Positions 50,005-58,255 of a stretch of 64,000 bases of DNA are shown piece by piece. The position numbers were made by a program, and so were the translations under genes. Source of the DNA: an uncultured Faecalibacterium sp. (GTDB taxonomy: Bacteria; Bacillota; Clostridia; Oscillospirales; Ruminococcaceae); NCBI GenBank assembly GCA_934533135.1, contig CAKTBG010000004.1, positions 35,426-99,425 of the forward strand, in the 5' to 3' direction. The notes under the pieces were generated by a model, which was not told the origin of the DNA, made no database searches, and saw only the letters and a program-made list of their open reading frames with translations. Within the stretch, counting starts at the first letter, position 1, and each line of letters begins with the position of its first letter.

Positions 50005-51492
50005 TTACCAGAACCAATACCGTTTCTTGACCGCGATATAGGCGATGACGCAGCCGATGACGACCACGCCGCCCGCGAGGAAGAAAGTCCAGTCGATGTC
50101 GGTAAAGCGCAGGTTTTCGTTGGTCAGCAGGTAATCGCCTGCAGTGTCGGCCGAGATCACACCGTCGCGGTAGCTGTTCAGGAACTGCCACTTCTCGCTG
50201 GCAGCATTGTACAGGTAGAGACGGCCGTAACCGGCAGCCTCGCCGTGCAGCACCACATCCACCGTGCCGGGCAGAGCCTCGCCGTTGTTCAGGGTGAAGG
50301 CCAGACCGTGTGCGTCTGGGCTGAAGGTCAGCGCGGTGGACACCGCTGCGGCAGTGTTCTTGATGCTGCTGCCCGCGATGCGGAGACTGTAATCGTCGGC
50401 GGTCACGGTCAGGGTGGCGTTGCTGCGGCGCAGGGCGTTCAGGATGTCGCTGGTGATGACCGGGAGTTCGGCGGTGGAATAGGTCACTTCGCCGCCGTTG
50501 GCCGCTTCGATGGCCTCCACGATCGGGTCGGTCTCGATCGGCTCCTCCGTACCGTCGCCGCCGCTGTTGCTGCCGTTCGAGCTGGCGGCGTTCCGGTTGA
50601 CGATGACCGTCACCGAGGCGGAGACGGTGCCGTTGGAGACGATGACCGAGGTGGCACCGGTGCCCACGCCGGTGATGACGCCCTTGCTGTTGACCTGCGC
50701 CACCTTGGTGTCCTGACTCTTGAACGTGAGCGACTGCGACGCCGAGGACGGGGTGACTTTGCCGCTGATGGAGCGGGAAGCACCCGGCTTCAGGACGATG
50801 TAGTTGGTGCTCAGGCTCAGCGACTGGGTGGGGGCGGTGGAAGAAGCGGGCTTCTCCACCACGGTGATCTTGGCCGAGGCCGTGATCTCACCGCAGGTCA
50901 CCGTAATGGTGGCCGTGCCGGGTGCGATGCCGGTGACTTTGCCAAAGTTGTTCACGGTGGCGATGCTGGGATCCGAAGAAGTCAGCGTCACCGAGATGTA
51001 ATTGGCGGCGGTGGTCGGCAGGACCGCCAGCGAGCAGGAGGTGTTGTCGCCCACATAGATGGTGTTGCTCTGGAGGGTGATGTCCAGCTCCTGCGGGATC
51101 ATGGTGCTGTCCGGCTGGGTGGTGATGGTGTAAACGCAGCTCACGCCGCCGGCAGTGGCCGCGATGTTGGCAGTGCCCAGACCCACAGCCTGCGCCACGC
51201 CGTCCTCGGTCACGGCCACGATGTTCGGGTTATCGGAGACATAGCTCACCGGGTTGCGCTGGGCGGCTTTGGCCGGGGAGACGACCGGGGAGAGCTGCTG
51301 CGCCGTGCCGACGGTCATGGAGGCGGCGTAATCGCCAGTCTCCACGGTCTCGACGCTGACCGACTCCCACGGCCAGACGATGGCGGTGGGAACGGCAAAG
51401 GGGCTGGCAGCCGTTGCAGGCACTGCCATGCCCACGGCCAGCAGGCCGAGCACGGCGGCACTGAGAGCCAGCTGTTTCGGGTTCAGTTTCAT
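50005..51492 (-). CDS. Surface protein with bacterial Ig-like (BIG2) domains
   Basis: 495 aa. Signal peptide (about 1-29, ending VPATAA). At least three Ig-like domains of BIG2 type: NPVSYVSDNPNIVAVTEDGV, VTLTSSDPSIATVNNFGKVT and LTFKSQDTKVAQVNSKGVIT, each with the x-S-x-x-x-x-V/A-T/Q-V-x-x-x-G pattern. Then a Gly/Ser/Glu linker, an unrecognised domain, and a C-terminal membrane helix with basic end (FFLAGGVVVIGCVIAYIAVK). Displayed on the cell surface. Last gene of the secretion locus, 41 nt after the adaptor gene. Confidence 0.85.
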   Translation of the reverse strand: MKLNPKQLALSAAVLGLLAVGMAVPATAASPFAVPTAIVWPWESVSVETVETGDYAASMTVGTAQQLSPVVSPAKAAQRNPVSYVSDNPNIVAVTEDGVAQAVGLGTANIAATAGGVSCVYTITTQPDSTMIPQELDITLQSNTIYVGDNTSCSLAVLPTTAANYISVTLTSSDPSIATVNNFGKVTGIAPGTATITVTCGEITASAKITVVEKPASSTAPTQSLSLSTNYIVLKPGASRSISGKVTPSSASQSLTFKSQDTKVAQVNSKGVITGVGTGATSVIVSNGTVSASVTVIVNRNAASSNGSNSGGDGTEEPIETDPIVEAIEAANGGEVTYSTAELPVITSDILNALRRSNATLTVTADDYSLRIAGSSIKNTAAAVSTALTFSPDAHGLAFTLNNGEALPGTVDVVLHGEAAGYGRLYLYNAASEKWQFLNSYRDGVISADTAGDYLLTNENLRFTDIDWTFFLAGGVVVIGCVIAYIAVKKRYWFW

Positions 51493-51533
51493 ATTCGTAC
51501 CTCTTTGGGCGTTGGTATGCGGATGCGCACGTT

Positions 51534-52643
51534 TTAGCGGAAGAACACGCCCAAAGCTTCCATCACATACTCAAAATAGGTCAGTTCGTCGTACTCGACG
51601 CGGGCGGTCACGCTCATGCCGTTGGAGAGATCCACCTTGTCGCCGCTGTTGCTGACGACGTAGGTGCTGTCCGGCTTGATGGTCATCTTGTAGTAAGAGC
51701 CGTTGGAGCTGGAGGTGATGTCGCTGTCGATGGCGGTTACGGTGCCGGTCAGGTTGCCGTAGGAGTACTCCGACAGGCCGGTGATGGCGAGCTTGCAGGG
51801 GTCTCCCACGTCCAGCAGCGGCCGGTCGCTGACGGTGACATAGGCCACCACCTCGAGGTCGCTGTTCTCGCTGGCAACAGTGGCCAGCGGAGTGCCCGCG
51901 CTGAGCACCATGCCCGCCTTGTAGGGGGTGTCCATGTGGATCACGCCGGACGTGGGCGCGTAGATGTAATAGTCGTTTGCGCCGCTGTTCAGGGAGTCCA
52001 GCTGGGTGTTCAGGTTGTCCAGATTGCTCTGGATGTTGGTCAGGTTGGAGGAGATGCTTTGCAGGGTGGAGTAGTACAGGGCTTCGATCTCGCTCTGGTT
52101 CTGATCCATCAGGGCCTTGATCTGCTCTTCCGAATAACCGGCGGCCTGATAGGGGGCGGCGTCAAAGGTCTTCTGGGTGATCTGGCTCTTGTAGCTCTCG
52201 TACTGATAGTAGTAGGGCTGGTCGTCGATGTCCGTCTCACTGAAATAGTTCTTGTCGTCCTGAATGGATTTCAGCAGCTTCTCGTACTGGTTCTTCTGCT
52301 TCTGGTAGATGTCGATCTGGCTCTGCAGGCTGTCGGCCTGCATATCAAGGTCGGTGCTCTTGATGTGGGCGATCAGGTCGCCCTCGTTGACATAGCTGCC
52401 CTCGGCAACGGTAATCTCGGTGATCTCGCCCGAGTAGCTGGACATGATGTAGGTCTTGTTGCTGGCCTGCACCACGCCGGACGACTGGCTGACGTAGATG
52501 CGCTTGTTCTGGGTGCTCCACACGGTCAGGAATACCAGCAGTGCAGCCACGAGAAGGATCAAAGCATAGCCGAAGGGCGGCAGCTTTTTCTCCATCATGA
52601 TGCGGCGGTCCTGCAGGTCCGAAAGATTCTGGATGGTCGTCAT
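51534..52643 (-). CDS. HlyD-type membrane fusion/adaptor protein of the peptide exporter
   Basis: 369 aa. One N-terminal membrane helix (about 24-44, GYALILLVAALLVFLTVWST). Biotinyl-lipoyl-like half YSGEITEITVAEGSYVNEGD, a long coiled coil (about 100-225) rich in Gln, Asn and Ser, then the second lipoyl half YYIYAPTSGVIHMDTPYKAG and a beta-barrel domain. Such proteins work with C39-peptidase ABC exporters. Starts 2 nt after the DUF5085-like stop: translational coupling. Confidence 0.9.
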   Translation of the reverse strand: MTTIQNLSDLQDRRIMMEKKLPPFGYALILLVAALLVFLTVWSTQNKRIYVSQSSGVVQASNKTYIMSSYSGEITEITVAEGSYVNEGDLIAHIKSTDLDMQADSLQSQIDIYQKQKNQYEKLLKSIQDDKNYFSETDIDDQPYYYQYESYKSQITQKTFDAAPYQAAGYSEEQIKALMDQNQSEIEALYYSTLQSISSNLTNIQSNLDNLNTQLDSLNSGANDYYIYAPTSGVIHMDTPYKAGMVLSAGTPLATVASENSDLEVVAYVTVSDRPLLDVGDPCKLAITGLSEYSYGNLTGTVTAIDSDITSSSNGSYYKMTIKPDSTYVVSNSGDKVDLSNGMSVTARVEYDELTYFEYVMEALGVFFR

Positions 52644-52645
52644 AG

Positions 52646-53101
52646 TTATTTGGTCTCCATAAAGACGTCAACGATGCCCTCGTCCTCGTCCTGATTGACA
52701 AAAATGGTGTAAACGCTGCCGGTCAGCTCGATCTCGTTTTCAAAGGCATAGATGTCGAGCTTCTGGCTGGCGAGGGAGCTGCGGCTCATGGGGCCGGTGT
52801 AGTGGGCGTACAGGCAGTTGCGCACCCGCAGCACGGCGTCCATCTGGTAGCCCGGATCCATGCGGGGGATCAGCTGGGTGGTCTGCTGCAGGAAGTAGAC
52901 CTCTGCCTGCGGGTTGGGGCCGGTGGACATCTTGACGCACTGGATCATCGGGCCGATGGGCTGTGCGTTGTTGCTCTTGATGAAATTGACCATCTGGGTC
53001 AGAACGACCTGCAGATTTGCGAATTCTTCCGGCTGGATCTTCCGGGAAAGCACGTTGGTCAGCTTGAGGGTCTTGTGATCTGCGATTTGGATTTCTCTCA
53101 T
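52646..53101 (-). CDS. GyrI-like/DUF5085-like small protein in the secretion locus
   Basis: 151 aa from the ATG at 53101 (MREIQIADHKTLKLTNVLSR). PIGPMIQCVKMSTGPNPQAE, QMDAVLRVRNCLYAHYTGPM and FVNQDEDEGIVDVFM give the strand-helix pattern of the two-fold GyrI/SOUL effector-binding fold. DUF5085 is the closest family I can name and is uncertain. The open frame extends upstream into a repeat and should not be used. Coupled to the HlyD gene, so it probably serves the exporter as substrate chaperone, immunity or sensor (inference). Confidence 0.7.
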   Translation of the reverse strand: MREIQIADHKTLKLTNVLSRKIQPEEFANLQVVLTQMVNFIKSNNAQPIGPMIQCVKMSTGPNPQAEVYFLQQTTQLIPRMDPGYQMDAVLRVRNCLYAHYTGPMSRSSLASQKLDIYAFENEIELTGSVYTIFVNQDEDEGIVDVFMETK

Positions 53102-53222
53102 AATCTTGTCCACCTTGTTTTTGTAAATTTTCCTCCGATAGGAGGGTGTAATAGGCAATAGTTGATCGAGAAAAGAAGAAAGAGCCGTCAGGCGATTTGT
53201 AGGAACTTTCTGCGATGCCAAA

Positions 53223-53439
53223 GGCTCTCCCCTTGGGAGAGCTGGACGCGAAGCGGCCTGAGAGGGTGAGGATGCTGACAAAGAGTGGGGAACACAACGA
53301 TACGATGAAGCTTGGATAGAACGATTCGCAGCTACCCGAGAGGGAGTGTATCGCAAGGTTGCAAACTCGGCCTCTGCCGGGCTCACCCTCTCAGTCAACG
53401 CCTAGCAGCGTTGCCAGCTCCCCCAAAGTGGGAGCCAAG
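53223..53439. repeat. ~215-bp composite repeat (family C), copy 1
   Basis: GGCTCTCCCCTTGGGAGAGCTGGACGCG ... CTGAGAGGGTGAGGATGCTGACAAAGAG, middle with GATACGATGAAGC ... GTATCGC, then CTCACCCTCTCAGTCAACGCC ... CCCAAAGTGGGAGCCAAG. The outer arms are family A elements in inverted orientation, giving a MITE-like layout without coding capacity. Confidence 0.85.
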
Positions 53440-53459
53440 AGTTTTCCCGCCACGTTCTT

Positions 53460-53673
53460 GGCTCTCCCTTTGGGAGAGCTGGACGCGAAGCGGCCTGAGA
53501 GGGTGAGGATGCTGACAAAGAGTGGAGAACACAACGATACAATGAAGCTTGGATAGAACGATTCGCAGCTACCCGAGAGGGAGCGTATCGCAAGGTTGCA
53601 AACTCGGCCTCCGCCGGGCTCACCCTCTCAGTCAACGCCTAGCGGCGTTGCCAGCTCCCCCAAAGTGGGAGCC
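53460..53673. repeat. ~215-bp composite repeat (family C), copy 2
   Basis: Nearly identical to copy 1, same orientation, starting 237 bp after it, with only a handful of differences (e.g. AGTGGGGAAC vs AGTGGAGAAC). A recent tandem-like duplication. Confidence 0.88.
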
Positions 53674-53687
53674 TTTGGCAAAGAGGG

Positions 53688-54071
53688 TCACTCTATGACA
53701 TCCTCAATAAGCCTCTCCTGAATCGTGTTGTGAATCTGCTCACAGACGGCATCAAAATGGCGGTCCACCACATTGTTGGGGAAGCGCAAGACCTTCAGGC
53801 CATAGGCCCGCAGGATCTGGCTTCGCTCTTCGTCGTACTCCTTGCCTTGCTCCGTGTAGTGCTGGGAACCATCCAGTTCGATCACCAGCCGTGCTTCGGC
53901 GCAGTAAAAATCTACAATGAAGGATTCAATGACCCGTTGCTTGTAGATTTTCACCGGATACCCCCGCAGGAAATTATACCACAGTTTGCGCTCTTGTGGT
54001 GTTAAATCTCTGCGAAGTTTCCGCGCAACATCAAGCATATCATTGTTTTTGACGACTGTTGTCTTTTTCAT
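53688..54071 (-). CDS. DUF559 (Vsr/restriction-endonuclease-fold) protein
   Basis: 127 aa. ARKLRRDLTPQERKLWYNFLR at the N terminus and IVDFYCAEARLVIELDGSQH then YDEERSQILRAYGLKVLRF are the DUF559 signature. The fold is of the Vsr/PD-(D/E)xK type, with Asp, Glu and Asp in the central segment. No demonstrated activity for the family that I can cite. The start is weakly marked (no strong ribosome site). It lies between direct copies of the composite repeat and interrupts the secretion locus. Confidence 0.88.
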   Translation of the reverse strand: MKKTTVVKNNDMLDVARKLRRDLTPQERKLWYNFLRGYPVKIYKQRVIESFIVDFYCAEARLVIELDGSQHYTEQGKEYDEERSQILRAYGLKVLRFPNNVVDRHFDAVCEQIHNTIQERLIEDVIE

Positions 54072-54131
54072 TGTAGAAAACCATTACAGGAGCCGTAGGC
54101 GAAGATATCGAAAACGCGACGGTCTGCCAAG

Positions 54132-54343
54132 GGCTCTCCCTTTGGGAGAGCTGGCGGAGCATTGCGACGCCTGAGAGGGTGAGGATGCTGACAAAGAGCA
54201 GGAAACACCGCGATACGATGAAGCCGGGATAGCGTCGACCCAAGAAAGAGCGTATCGAAATGTCGCAAGCTCGGCCTCTGCGTGGCTCACCCTCTCAGTC
54301 AACGCCTTGCGGCGTTGCCAGCTCCCCCAAAGTGGGAGCCAAG
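54132..54343. repeat. ~215-bp composite repeat (family C), copy 3
   Basis: Same orientation as copies 1 and 2, more diverged (GCGGAGCATTGCGACGCC arm; AACACCGCGATACGATGAAGC ... GAGCGTATCG middle). Followed by a further family A arm (54358-54413, CTTGCCTCTCACTTCGGGAGAGG ... GACGGAGAGGGC). Confidence 0.85.
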
Positions 54344-54489
54344 AACGTAACGGTAAAGCCCTTGCCTCTCACTTCGGGAGAGGTGGCACGGCGACAGCCG
54401 TGACGGAGAGGGCAGGTTTGCAGGTGTTCTTCTCAACCAGCTATTACCTATTACTTTGCAAGTAATAAGCGATATGCCTTGGATATTAC

Positions 54490-54528
54490 AAAAAGAAGAT
54501 GTGCCCGGAGGCAGACGCCTCCGGGCAC
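54490..54528 (-). terminator. Terminator of the GG-leader protein gene
   Basis: Minus strand GTGCCCGGAGGC-GTCT-GCCTCCGGGCAC (12 bp perfect, 54501-54512 with 54517-54528), then ATCTTCTTTTTG. It lies 88 nt after the stop codon and separates the substrate gene from the downstream part of the locus. The 54345-54489 stretch otherwise shows no gene. Confidence 0.88.
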
Positions 54529-54615
54529 ACCATAACGAGGCATTGTCATCTGCCTCGCCCTACAAGTAGGGCGGTGCAAACGAAATACACTTCCTATTTA
54601 GTTTATTAGACTAAA

Positions 54616-55056
54616 TTAGACAGTCTTGATGACGAAGTCAACCTTGGTAGCAGGAGCCAGAGGATCGCTGAAAGAGGCAGAAGAAGCCTTGTTAGCGACG
54701 GTAGCATTGCCCAGGTTGTACAGAGCAGCAACAGTGCCAACGACAGAAGCAACGCCGTCGCCGACATTGCCGCCCTTGAACTGGTTGTAGATCAGGGTGC
54801 CAACGTTGTTAGCCTTGATGTTCTCCCAGGTGGAGTTGCCGGTGTAGCCAGCGAAGACCAGACCCAGAGTGTTGTTCAGCAGGCTGCCCAGATACTTGTT
54901 GCCAACCAGAGTGACCAGGTTGGTGTTCAGGGTCTTCAGGTTAGCGACGGTGAAGATAGGAGCGGTGAAAGAGCCCAGGAACTCAACAACGCCACCACCG
55001 ACGACATAGGACATCTCGTTCTCTGCGATTGCAGAATAGTTTGCAGGCATCATCAT
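54616..55056 (-). CDS. Double-glycine-leader secreted protein, likely exporter substrate
   Basis: 146 aa, no Cys. Residues 1-21 ([21 protein letters not shown]) look like a bacteriocin-type leader with the [10 protein letters not shown] processing site. Cleavage after GG would free about 124 residues, much longer than class II bacteriocins. The remainder is rich in Gly, Ala, Val, Asn and Leu, with hydrophobic stretches such as [20 protein letters not shown] and one Trp. AGGGAG precedes three ATG codons in a row. It lies 109 nt after the C39-peptidase exporter and has its own terminator. Bacteriocin, signalling protein or surface protein are all possible. Confidence 0.75.
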   Translation of the reverse strand: MMMPANYSAIAENEMSYVVGGGVVEFLGSFTAPIFTVANLKTLNTNLVTLVGNKYLGSLLNNTLGLVFAGYTGNSTWENIKANNVGTLIYNQFKGGNVGDGVASVVGTVAALYNLGNATVANKASSASFSDPLAPATKVDFVIKTV

Positions 55057-55106
55057 AATGAATTACTCCCTTCAAATGATTGAATCAATTTAAGCGGCTT
55101 TTTTCC

Positions 55107-55155
55107 GGATGCGCATCCATCCAAAAGTCATTTATGTAACCGAGTGCGCACTCGG
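55107..55155. promoter_or_regulatory. Two perfect palindromes between exporter and substrate genes
   Basis: GGATGCGCATCC (55107-55118) and CCGAGTGCGCACTCGG (55140-55155). The second could fold in RNA just after the exporter stop and slow or stop transcription; no long T run follows. Alternatively protein-binding sites. Confidence 0.5.
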
Positions 55156-55165
55156 CTGCAACAAA

Positions 55166-57490
55166 TTAGTAGGTGATCGACTCACCGTCATCGTCGTCGT
55201 CCTCGACGACCTTTGCGGCTGCGACCGGTTTCGGGGCTTCCTCCTTGCGGCGGAAGATCCCCTGCTGCATATTCCACAGGTCGTAATAACGCCCCTGCTT
55301 CGCCAGCAGCTCATCATGGGTACCGCGTTCCACGATCTCGCCGTGATCCATGACCAAGATCAGGTCACAATCGCGGACGGTGGAAAGGCGGTGGGCGACG
55401 ATCAGCATCGAACGGTCGGCCAGCTGGTTGTAGATCATATCAAAGATGATATTCTCGGTGCCAAAGTCGAGGTTCGAGGTGGATTCGTCCAAAATATAGA
55501 GGTTCGAGTCTTTCAGGAAGGCACGCGCCAGAGCGATTCGCTGCTTCTCACCACCCGACAGGCCATTGCCCGCTTCTTCGAGGAAGGTATGGAACTGGAG
55601 GGGGAGCTTGCGGATAAACTCGTAAGCGTCGGCTTTCTTGGCGGCCGCCTTGACTTCATCCAGCGTTGCCTCCGGGCGGGAGATGCGGATGTTGTCATAG
55701 ATGGACTTGCTGAAAAGCTCGATGTTCTGCGGAACATAGGAGATCGCACGGCGGACGGACTGGTTGGAATACTCCTCCAGATTTACGCCGTTCACGTCGA
55801 TCTCGCCGGACTCCGGCTCATAATATTTGAGCAGGAGCTTGGTGATGGTGGACTTGCCGCTGCCGCTGCTGCCGACCAGCGCGACCTTCTTGCCCTTGGG
55901 AATGGTGAAGGAGACGTGGTTCAAAGCAGGGGAACGGTTGCCGTACCGGAAGGTGACATCCTTGAACTCGATGTCGCCGTCGATCTGCTCCATCTCAGTG
56001 TATTCCTGATCTTCTTTCTGCTCGGATTCATAATCCATGATCTCCGTCAGACGCTTCATCGAAATGGAAGCTTCCTGAATGGACATCTGCATCCCGATCA
56101 GATCACTGATAGGAGAAGTGAAATAGCTCGAAAGGGTGCTGAACGCCATATAGCCGCCCAGCGTCATCTGGCCATTCAACACCTGCATGATGCCGACGTA
56201 CGTGGTGACCATGCCGAGAATGGTGGAGATGAGGGAGGAAACCAAAGACTGGCCTGTGCTGATTCTGCTGGATTTCAGGCTGATCTTCAGGCTCTTGATG
56301 TACTCGCGCTCCAGATTTTCCAGTTCGCGGTCTTCGCTGGCATTGCACTTGATGGTCTCAATGCCGCGCAGACTTTCGATCATCTGGCTGTTGAGGATGG
56401 CCGACTGCTGCATCGTCTCTTCGTTGATCCGCTTGTACGGCTGCTTGAAGATGATGACCAGCAGCAGGCTGAGCATCGTGCTGAACAGCGAAATGCCGAA
56501 CAGGGTAGAGTTCATCCGGAAGAGGATGATGCCCGTGCCGATGGCCATGACAACGTCCATGACCACGCTCAGAGCAATGCTCGTCAGCACCGATTTGATG
56601 GTGCCGGCATCGGAGTAGCGGGTGGTGATCTCACCGGTCTTGCGCGTTGCGAAGAACTTCATCGGCAGTTTGAAGACGTGCCCGAAGTACCCCAGCATCA
56701 GCGGGATATCGACCTTGATGGACAGATAGATCAGGATCCACTGCCGCACCGTCGAGATCAACGTACTCGTCAATCCCACGACGCTGAACACCAAGATCAA
56801 GGTGACCAGCAAGCTTTGCAATCCGTAGGGCAGCACCTCGTCCATCAACGCACGGTTGAAGATCGAGGATACGATGCCGAGGATCGTGATCAGTACAGAA
56901 CTGATGATGGCATAAATGAATAACTTCTTCTGAGGCAGCAGCAGGTCGATGTACCGCTTGAGCATACCGCCCTTTTTCTGTTTGCCGGGCTTGAACTCCG
57001 AGGTGGGGTTCAGCAGCAGCAGAACGCCTGTGAAGTTTTTATAGAACTCGTCGAGGGAGATCTTTTTCAGCTCGTTGGCCGGATCGCCGATGACGACGTA
57101 ATCCTTGCACTTGAACTTTTTGGTCTCGTCCTGCCGGAGCTCATTCTCCTTCACCATGTGTTTGTGCCGGGCATCATCGTCCTTGATGGTCGTCTTTTTA
57201 AAGATGACCACGAAGTGAGCCAAGCCCTGATCGGTGATGACCTGCGCAATGCAGGGAAGGGAGAAATCGCTTAGAAAATTCTCACGGTCTACGCGAACCG
57301 CCGCAGTGGTGAATCCCAACTCATTGGCGGCCTTTTGCAGGCCAACAAGGTTTGTGCCCTTCAGATCGGTGCCCATCATGTCGCGGAGCTTGGTGATGGT
57401 GATCTCTTTTTTGTAATGCAGGCACACCATTGCGAGACAGGCAGCTGCACAGTCCGTTGTGTCGTGCTGCCGGACGTAGGTATAGCGCAT
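55166..57490 (-). CDS. Peptidase-containing ABC exporter (C39 peptidase, PCAT type)
   Basis: 774 aa. C39 peptidase at 1-150: RQHDTTDCAAACLAMV (Cys14), GLAHFVVIF (His near 92) and VVIGDPANE (Asp near 135). Six-helix membrane domain about 165-470, then the ATPase: VALVGSSGSGKSTITKLLL near 535-552, NGLSGGEKQRIALARAF near 642-658, LYILDESTSNLD. The C-terminal tail is acidic (VEDDDDDGES). It cleaves double-glycine leaders and exports the peptide. The next gene encodes a GG-leader protein and an HlyD adaptor lies further down. Confidence 0.95.
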   Translation of the reverse strand: MRYTYVRQHDTTDCAAACLAMVCLHYKKEITITKLRDMMGTDLKGTNLVGLQKAANELGFTTAAVRVDRENFLSDFSLPCIAQVITDQGLAHFVVIFKKTTIKDDDARHKHMVKENELRQDETKKFKCKDYVVIGDPANELKKISLDEFYKNFTGVLLLLNPTSEFKPGKQKKGGMLKRYIDLLLPQKKLFIYAIISSVLITILGIVSSIFNRALMDEVLPYGLQSLLVTLILVFSVVGLTSTLISTVRQWILIYLSIKVDIPLMLGYFGHVFKLPMKFFATRKTGEITTRYSDAGTIKSVLTSIALSVVMDVVMAIGTGIILFRMNSTLFGISLFSTMLSLLLVIIFKQPYKRINEETMQQSAILNSQMIESLRGIETIKCNASEDRELENLEREYIKSLKISLKSSRISTGQSLVSSLISTILGMVTTYVGIMQVLNGQMTLGGYMAFSTLSSYFTSPISDLIGMQMSIQEASISMKRLTEIMDYESEQKEDQEYTEMEQIDGDIEFKDVTFRYGNRSPALNHVSFTIPKGKKVALVGSSGSGKSTITKLLLKYYEPESGEIDVNGVNLEEYSNQSVRRAISYVPQNIELFSKSIYDNIRISRPEATLDEVKAAAKKADAYEFIRKLPLQFHTFLEEAGNGLSGGEKQRIALARAFLKDSNLYILDESTSNLDFGTENIIFDMIYNQLADRSMLIVAHRLSTVRDCDLILVMDHGEIVERGTHDELLAKQGRYYDLWNMQQGIFRRKEEAPKPVAAAKVVEDDDDDGESITY

Positions 57491-57579
57491 AGATGATGTT
57501 TCCTTTACGAGAAGCGAGCCGCCCTGTGCGGAAGACGCTTCTTTTCAAAATGTACAGTTTTATCCAAAACCACAGTCAC

Positions 57580-57608
57580 ATTCTATCACATTGCGACGCA
57601 TTCTACAA
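57580..57608 (-). promoter_or_regulatory. Proximal promoter of the exporter gene
   Basis: Minus-strand TTGTAG (57603-57608), 17 nt, TAGAAT (57580-57585), about 90 nt before the start codon. Confidence 0.6.
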
Positions 57609-57696
57609 GTAGAACTTTGTGAAACCGTGGATTTGAGCAACAAAAAGATATAAAACACGTAAAAATGTGCCGATTGCTCTAAAAGCAGCGCATAGC

Positions 57697-57741
57697 CCAC
57701 TGCTTTGCCCTGCCCTGCGGAGAAACAAGGCAAAGCAGTGG
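57697..57741. other. Long hairpin in the exporter leader
   Basis: CCACTGCTTTGCC ... GGCAAAGCAGTGG: 13-bp perfect stem with a ~19-nt loop, lying between the distal and proximal promoters. No T run follows on either strand, so it is not a simple terminator. Confidence 0.55.
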
Positions 57742-57835
57742 TCAGCTGCTATCAAAAGAAGGGAGCACCTACCCTTTGATCGAGATACGCTGCGCTTTAG
57801 TGATTTGTTACGGAAATCTCCTAAAGCTTGGGTGT

Positions 57836-57864
57836 AGTATAACACAATATGACAGCATCTTCAA
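57836..57864 (-). promoter_or_regulatory. Distal promoter of the exporter gene
   Basis: Minus-strand TTGAAG (57859-57864), 17 nt, TATACT (57836-57841). A transcript from here has a ~340-nt leader. The 57491-57978 stretch contains no convincing gene. Confidence 0.65.
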
Positions 57865-57939
57865 GGGGTTCTTTTTTAAGAAACTCTTAATTTTGATAGT
57901 TCTGTGAAAAAAATCACAGAAAGGTTACAGCTGCCAGAC

Positions 57940-57975
57940 AAAATAAAAGCGGCAAGTCGATGGAGACTCGCCGCT
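57940..57975 (-). terminator. Terminator of tRNA-Asn
   Basis: Minus strand AGCGGC ... GCCGCT then TTTATTTTG, immediately after the tRNA. Confidence 0.82.
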
Positions 57976-57978
57976 CAA

Positions 57979-58055
57979 TGGCGCCTCTTGCCTGACTCGA
58001 ACAGGCGACACCCTGATTAACAGTCAGGTGCTCTAACCGACTGAGCTAAAGAGGC
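57979..58055 (-). tRNA. tRNA-Asn(GTT)
   Basis: Minus strand GCCTCTTTAGCTCAGTCGGT ... CTGACTGTTAATCAG ... CGCCTGTTCGAGTCAGGCAAGAGGCG-CCA. Acceptor GCCTCTT/AAGAGGC, anticodon GTT, T-loop TTCGAGT, CCA encoded. Confidence 0.97.
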
Positions 58056-58100
58056 AGATCATTCAATACAGTGCAGCGGCAAAGAGGTGCTGCGAGATGT

Positions 58101-58129
58101 ATTATACCGCGCCCCGCCCGCTTTTGCAA
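58101..58129 (-). promoter_or_regulatory. Promoter of tRNA-Asn
   Basis: Minus-strand TTGCAA (58124-58129), 17 nt, TATAAT (58101-58106). Confidence 0.8.
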
Positions 58130-58154
58130 GTGTTTTTTGAAAAAAGATGAAAAT

Positions 58155-58205
58155 AGCCCTCTCAGGCGTCGCGCTGCTCCGCCAGCTCCCCCAAAGGGGG
58201 AGCCC
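58155..58205. repeat. Family A left-type arm
   Basis: CCCTCTCAGGCGTCGCGCTGCTCCGCCAGCTCCCCCAAAGGGGGAGCCCTTGG. Confidence 0.82.
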
Positions 58206-58255
58206 TTGGCATACCGGTACAGTTTCAATCGTGTCGCCTGCGGCTCCGAAGTCAA

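Noticed and set aside
53102..53398. N-terminal extension of the DUF5085-like gene
   Set aside because: The upstream codons are translated repeat sequence also found in an unrelated frame at 53402-53635. The internal ATG at 53101 starts the conserved part.
57603..57845. 80-codon minus-strand frame in the exporter leader
   Set aside because: It spans the hairpin and promoter elements, has no ribosome site and no recognisable sequence.
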